Source: Planctomycetota bacterium
GTDB lineage: Bacteria; Planctomycetota; SZUA-567; H5-PLA8
Length of the DNA stretch: 6,498 nucleotides
Direction of reading: 5' to 3'
Assembly: GCA_025355035.1 (NCBI GenBank)
Contig: JANXLS010000637.1
Coordinates: 1-6,498, forward strand
The notes beneath the pieces are model-generated. The model was not told the origin of the DNA, ran no database searches, and was given only the letters and a program-made list of their open reading frames with translations. Below are positions 5,289-6,498 of the stretch, in pieces. Both the position numbers and the translations under genes were made by a program. How positions within the stretch are numbered: the stretch's first letter is position 1; the number at the start of each line of letters is the position of its first letter.

Positions 5289-5312
5289 CCTTTAAAGCCT
5301 TCTGCACAAACA

Positions 5313-5335
5313 GGACCGAACGATTCGTTCGGTCC
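5313..5335 (+). other. Perfect 10-bp hairpin in the accB-accC gap
   Basis: GGACCGAACG (5313-5322) and CGTTCGGTCC (5326-5335) are perfectly complementary around the loop ATT, giving a very stable stem 24 bases after accB. It is followed by AGCGCACGG before TTTTG, so a classical terminator T-run does not touch the stem. It may be an RNA-processing or stability element, a partial terminator that adjusts the AccB:AccC ratio, or a protein-binding palindrome. Confidence 0.6.
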
Positions 5336-5367
5336 AGCGCACGGCTTTTGAGATCATTTTATTATTC

Positions 5368-6498
5368 ATGTTCAAACGCATTCTAATCGCTAACCGTGGC
5401 GAAATCGCACTGCGCATTATTCGCACCTGCAAGCGCCTCGACATCGAAACAGTCGTCGTTTATTCCACGGCGGACAAGGACGCGGTATACCTCCGCTTGG
5501 CCGACAGAGCGATCTGCATCGGCCCGCCGCCCCCCAAGGAAAGCTACCTTAAGATCAACAACATCATCGCCGCCGCCGAAATCGGCGATGTCGAAGCCAT
5601 TCATCCCGGCTACGGTTTCCTCAGCGAAAATGCACACTTCGCCGACGTCTGCCGCGCCTGCAAAATCGCATTCATCGGACCGCCGACACTCGCCATCGAG
5701 CGCCTCGGCGACAAAATCAGCGCCAAGAAAATCGCCAAAGCCGCCGGCGTCCCAACCGTCCCCGGCTCCGAAGGCGAACTCGTCGACGTCGAAGCCGCGC
5801 TCAAAGTCGCTGGCCAGATCGGCTACCCCGTCCTGCTCAAAGCCGCTGCCGGCGGCGGCGGCCGTGGCATGCGCGTCAGCCACAGCGACGCCGCGCTCCG
5901 AACCAATTTCGTCCAAGCCAAAAACGAAGCCGAATCCGCGTTCGGCAACGGCACGCTGTACATGGAAAAATTCATCGAAAGCGCGCGCCACATCGAAGTC
6001 CAAATCCTCGCCGACGAACACGGCAACGTGATCCACCTCGGTGAACGTGATTGCACCATCCAGCGCCGTAACCAAAAGTTGATCGAAGAATCCCCCAGCA
6101 ACGCGCCGGGATTCGACAAGCGCCTGCGCTACGACATCCAGATGGCCGCCGTCCGCCTGATGAAGGCCGCGAAATATTCCAACGCCGGCACCGTCGAATT
6201 CATCTACGACAACAAAGCGCGCAAGTTCTACTTCATGGAAGTCAACACGCGCCTCCAAGTCGAACATCCCGTCACCGAAATGGTGACCGGCCTCGACCTC
6301 GTCGAAGAACAATTGCGCGTCGCCAGCGGTGAAACCCTGCGCTGGCGTCAGAAGGACATCACCTTCACCGGCCACGCCCTCGAATGCCGCATCAACGCCG
6401 AAGACCCGCGCCGCAAGTTCGCGCCGTCGCCGGGCAAGATCGGCATGTTCTCTTCGCCAGCCGGCGAACGCATCCGCCTGGATTCGCACATCTATTCC
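5368..6498 (+). CDS. accC: Biotin carboxylase subunit of acetyl-CoA carboxylase (3' end outside window)
   Basis: The frame is open from ATG 5368 to the window edge (377 codons); the family is about 450 residues, so roughly the last 70 are missing. AccC uses ATP and bicarbonate to carboxylate biotin on AccB. Visible in order: the N-domain opening MFKRILIANRGEIALRIIRT; IHPGYGFLSEN (79-89); the ATP-grasp region with Lys116 (GDKISAKK), Lys158 and the glycine-rich loop GGGGRGMR (162-169); His208 (ARHIEVQ); GERDCTIQRRNQKLIEESPS (225-244); and the catalytic MEVNTRLQVEHPVTEM (290-305) with Glu291, Asn293 and Arg295, plus the upstream metal ligand Glu277. All expected catalytic residues are present. 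No clear SD precedes the ATG; the leader is AU-rich (ATTTTATTATTC), which may keep the start accessible. It is downstream of accB in the common accBC arrangement. Confidence 0.97.
   Translation, partial: MFKRILIANRGEIALRIIRTCKRLDIETVVVYSTADKDAVYLRLADRAICIGPPPPKESYLKINNIIAAAEIGDVEAIHPGYGFLSENAHFADVCRACKIAFIGPPTLAIERLGDKISAKKIAKAAGVPTVPGSEGELVDVEAALKVAGQIGYPVLLKAAAGGGGRGMRVSHSDAALRTNFVQAKNEAESAFGNGTLYMEKFIESARHIEVQILADEHGNVIHLGERDCTIQRRNQKLIEESPSNAPGFDKRLRYDIQMAAVRLMKAAKYSNAGTVEFIYDNKARKFYFMEVNTRLQVEHPVTEMVTGLDLVEEQLRVASGETLRWRQKDITFTGHALECRINAEDPRRKFAPSPGKIGMFSSPAGERIRLDSHIYS

Noticed and set aside
5383..6489. 368-residue open frame on the minus strand
   Set aside because: It is antisense to accC, which has every expected biotin carboxylase motif. 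The Phe/Asp/Gly-rich product is the shadow of C-ending codons.

Overview
The window looks like part of a bacterial chromosome, most likely Verrucomicrobiota or a related PVC-group lineage. This is an inference. It rests on the lysine/alanine-rich SWIB-type protein at the left edge, the free-standing double Clp_N protein, the TTG starts, and the intergenic GCAAAG-unit repeats; no rRNA or other marker gene is present to confirm it.

Layout from left to right. Positions 1-110 (minus) hold the 5' end of a SWIB-domain protein with a strong Shine-Dalgarno (SD) site. Positions 111-464 are a divergent intergenic region with a short palindrome and a possible six-codon leader peptide overlapping a terminator-like hairpin. 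Positions 465-1262 (plus) encode an exported coiled-coil plus PDZ protein. Positions 1316-1573 (plus) hold the most interesting item: a small membrane protein whose frame is interrupted by one TGA placed to give Cys-Pro-Gly-Sec, followed at once by a hairpin that fits bacterial SECIS rules. I read it as an 85-residue selenoprotein that ordinary gene calling would miss. A good intrinsic terminator (1602-1632) closes it. Positions 1662-2720 (minus) encode a polyprenyl-phosphate HexNAc-1-phosphate transferase of the WecA/TagO type. Positions 2984-3412 (plus) encode a stand-alone Clp_N (ClpA/B/C N-domain) protein, in an area seeded with GCAAAG-type repeats (2828-2849, 3471-3500, 3584-3614).

From 3644 to the right edge lies a co-directional cluster: an M24 Xaa-Pro-type metallopeptidase, accB (biotin carboxyl carrier protein) and accC (biotin carboxylase, cut off by the window end). 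AccB and AccC work together in the first half-reaction of acetyl-CoA carboxylase, ATP-dependent carboxylation of the biotin on AccB, which feeds malonyl-CoA into fatty-acid synthesis. A perfect 10-bp hairpin sits between accB and accC.

Most genes are ordinary housekeeping functions. The candidate selenoprotein, with its SECIS-like element and near-leaderless promoter, is the part that deserves follow-up. The selenocysteine machinery (selA, selB, selC, selD) is not in this window, so the claim depends on the rest of the genome and on homologues carrying Cys at the same position.
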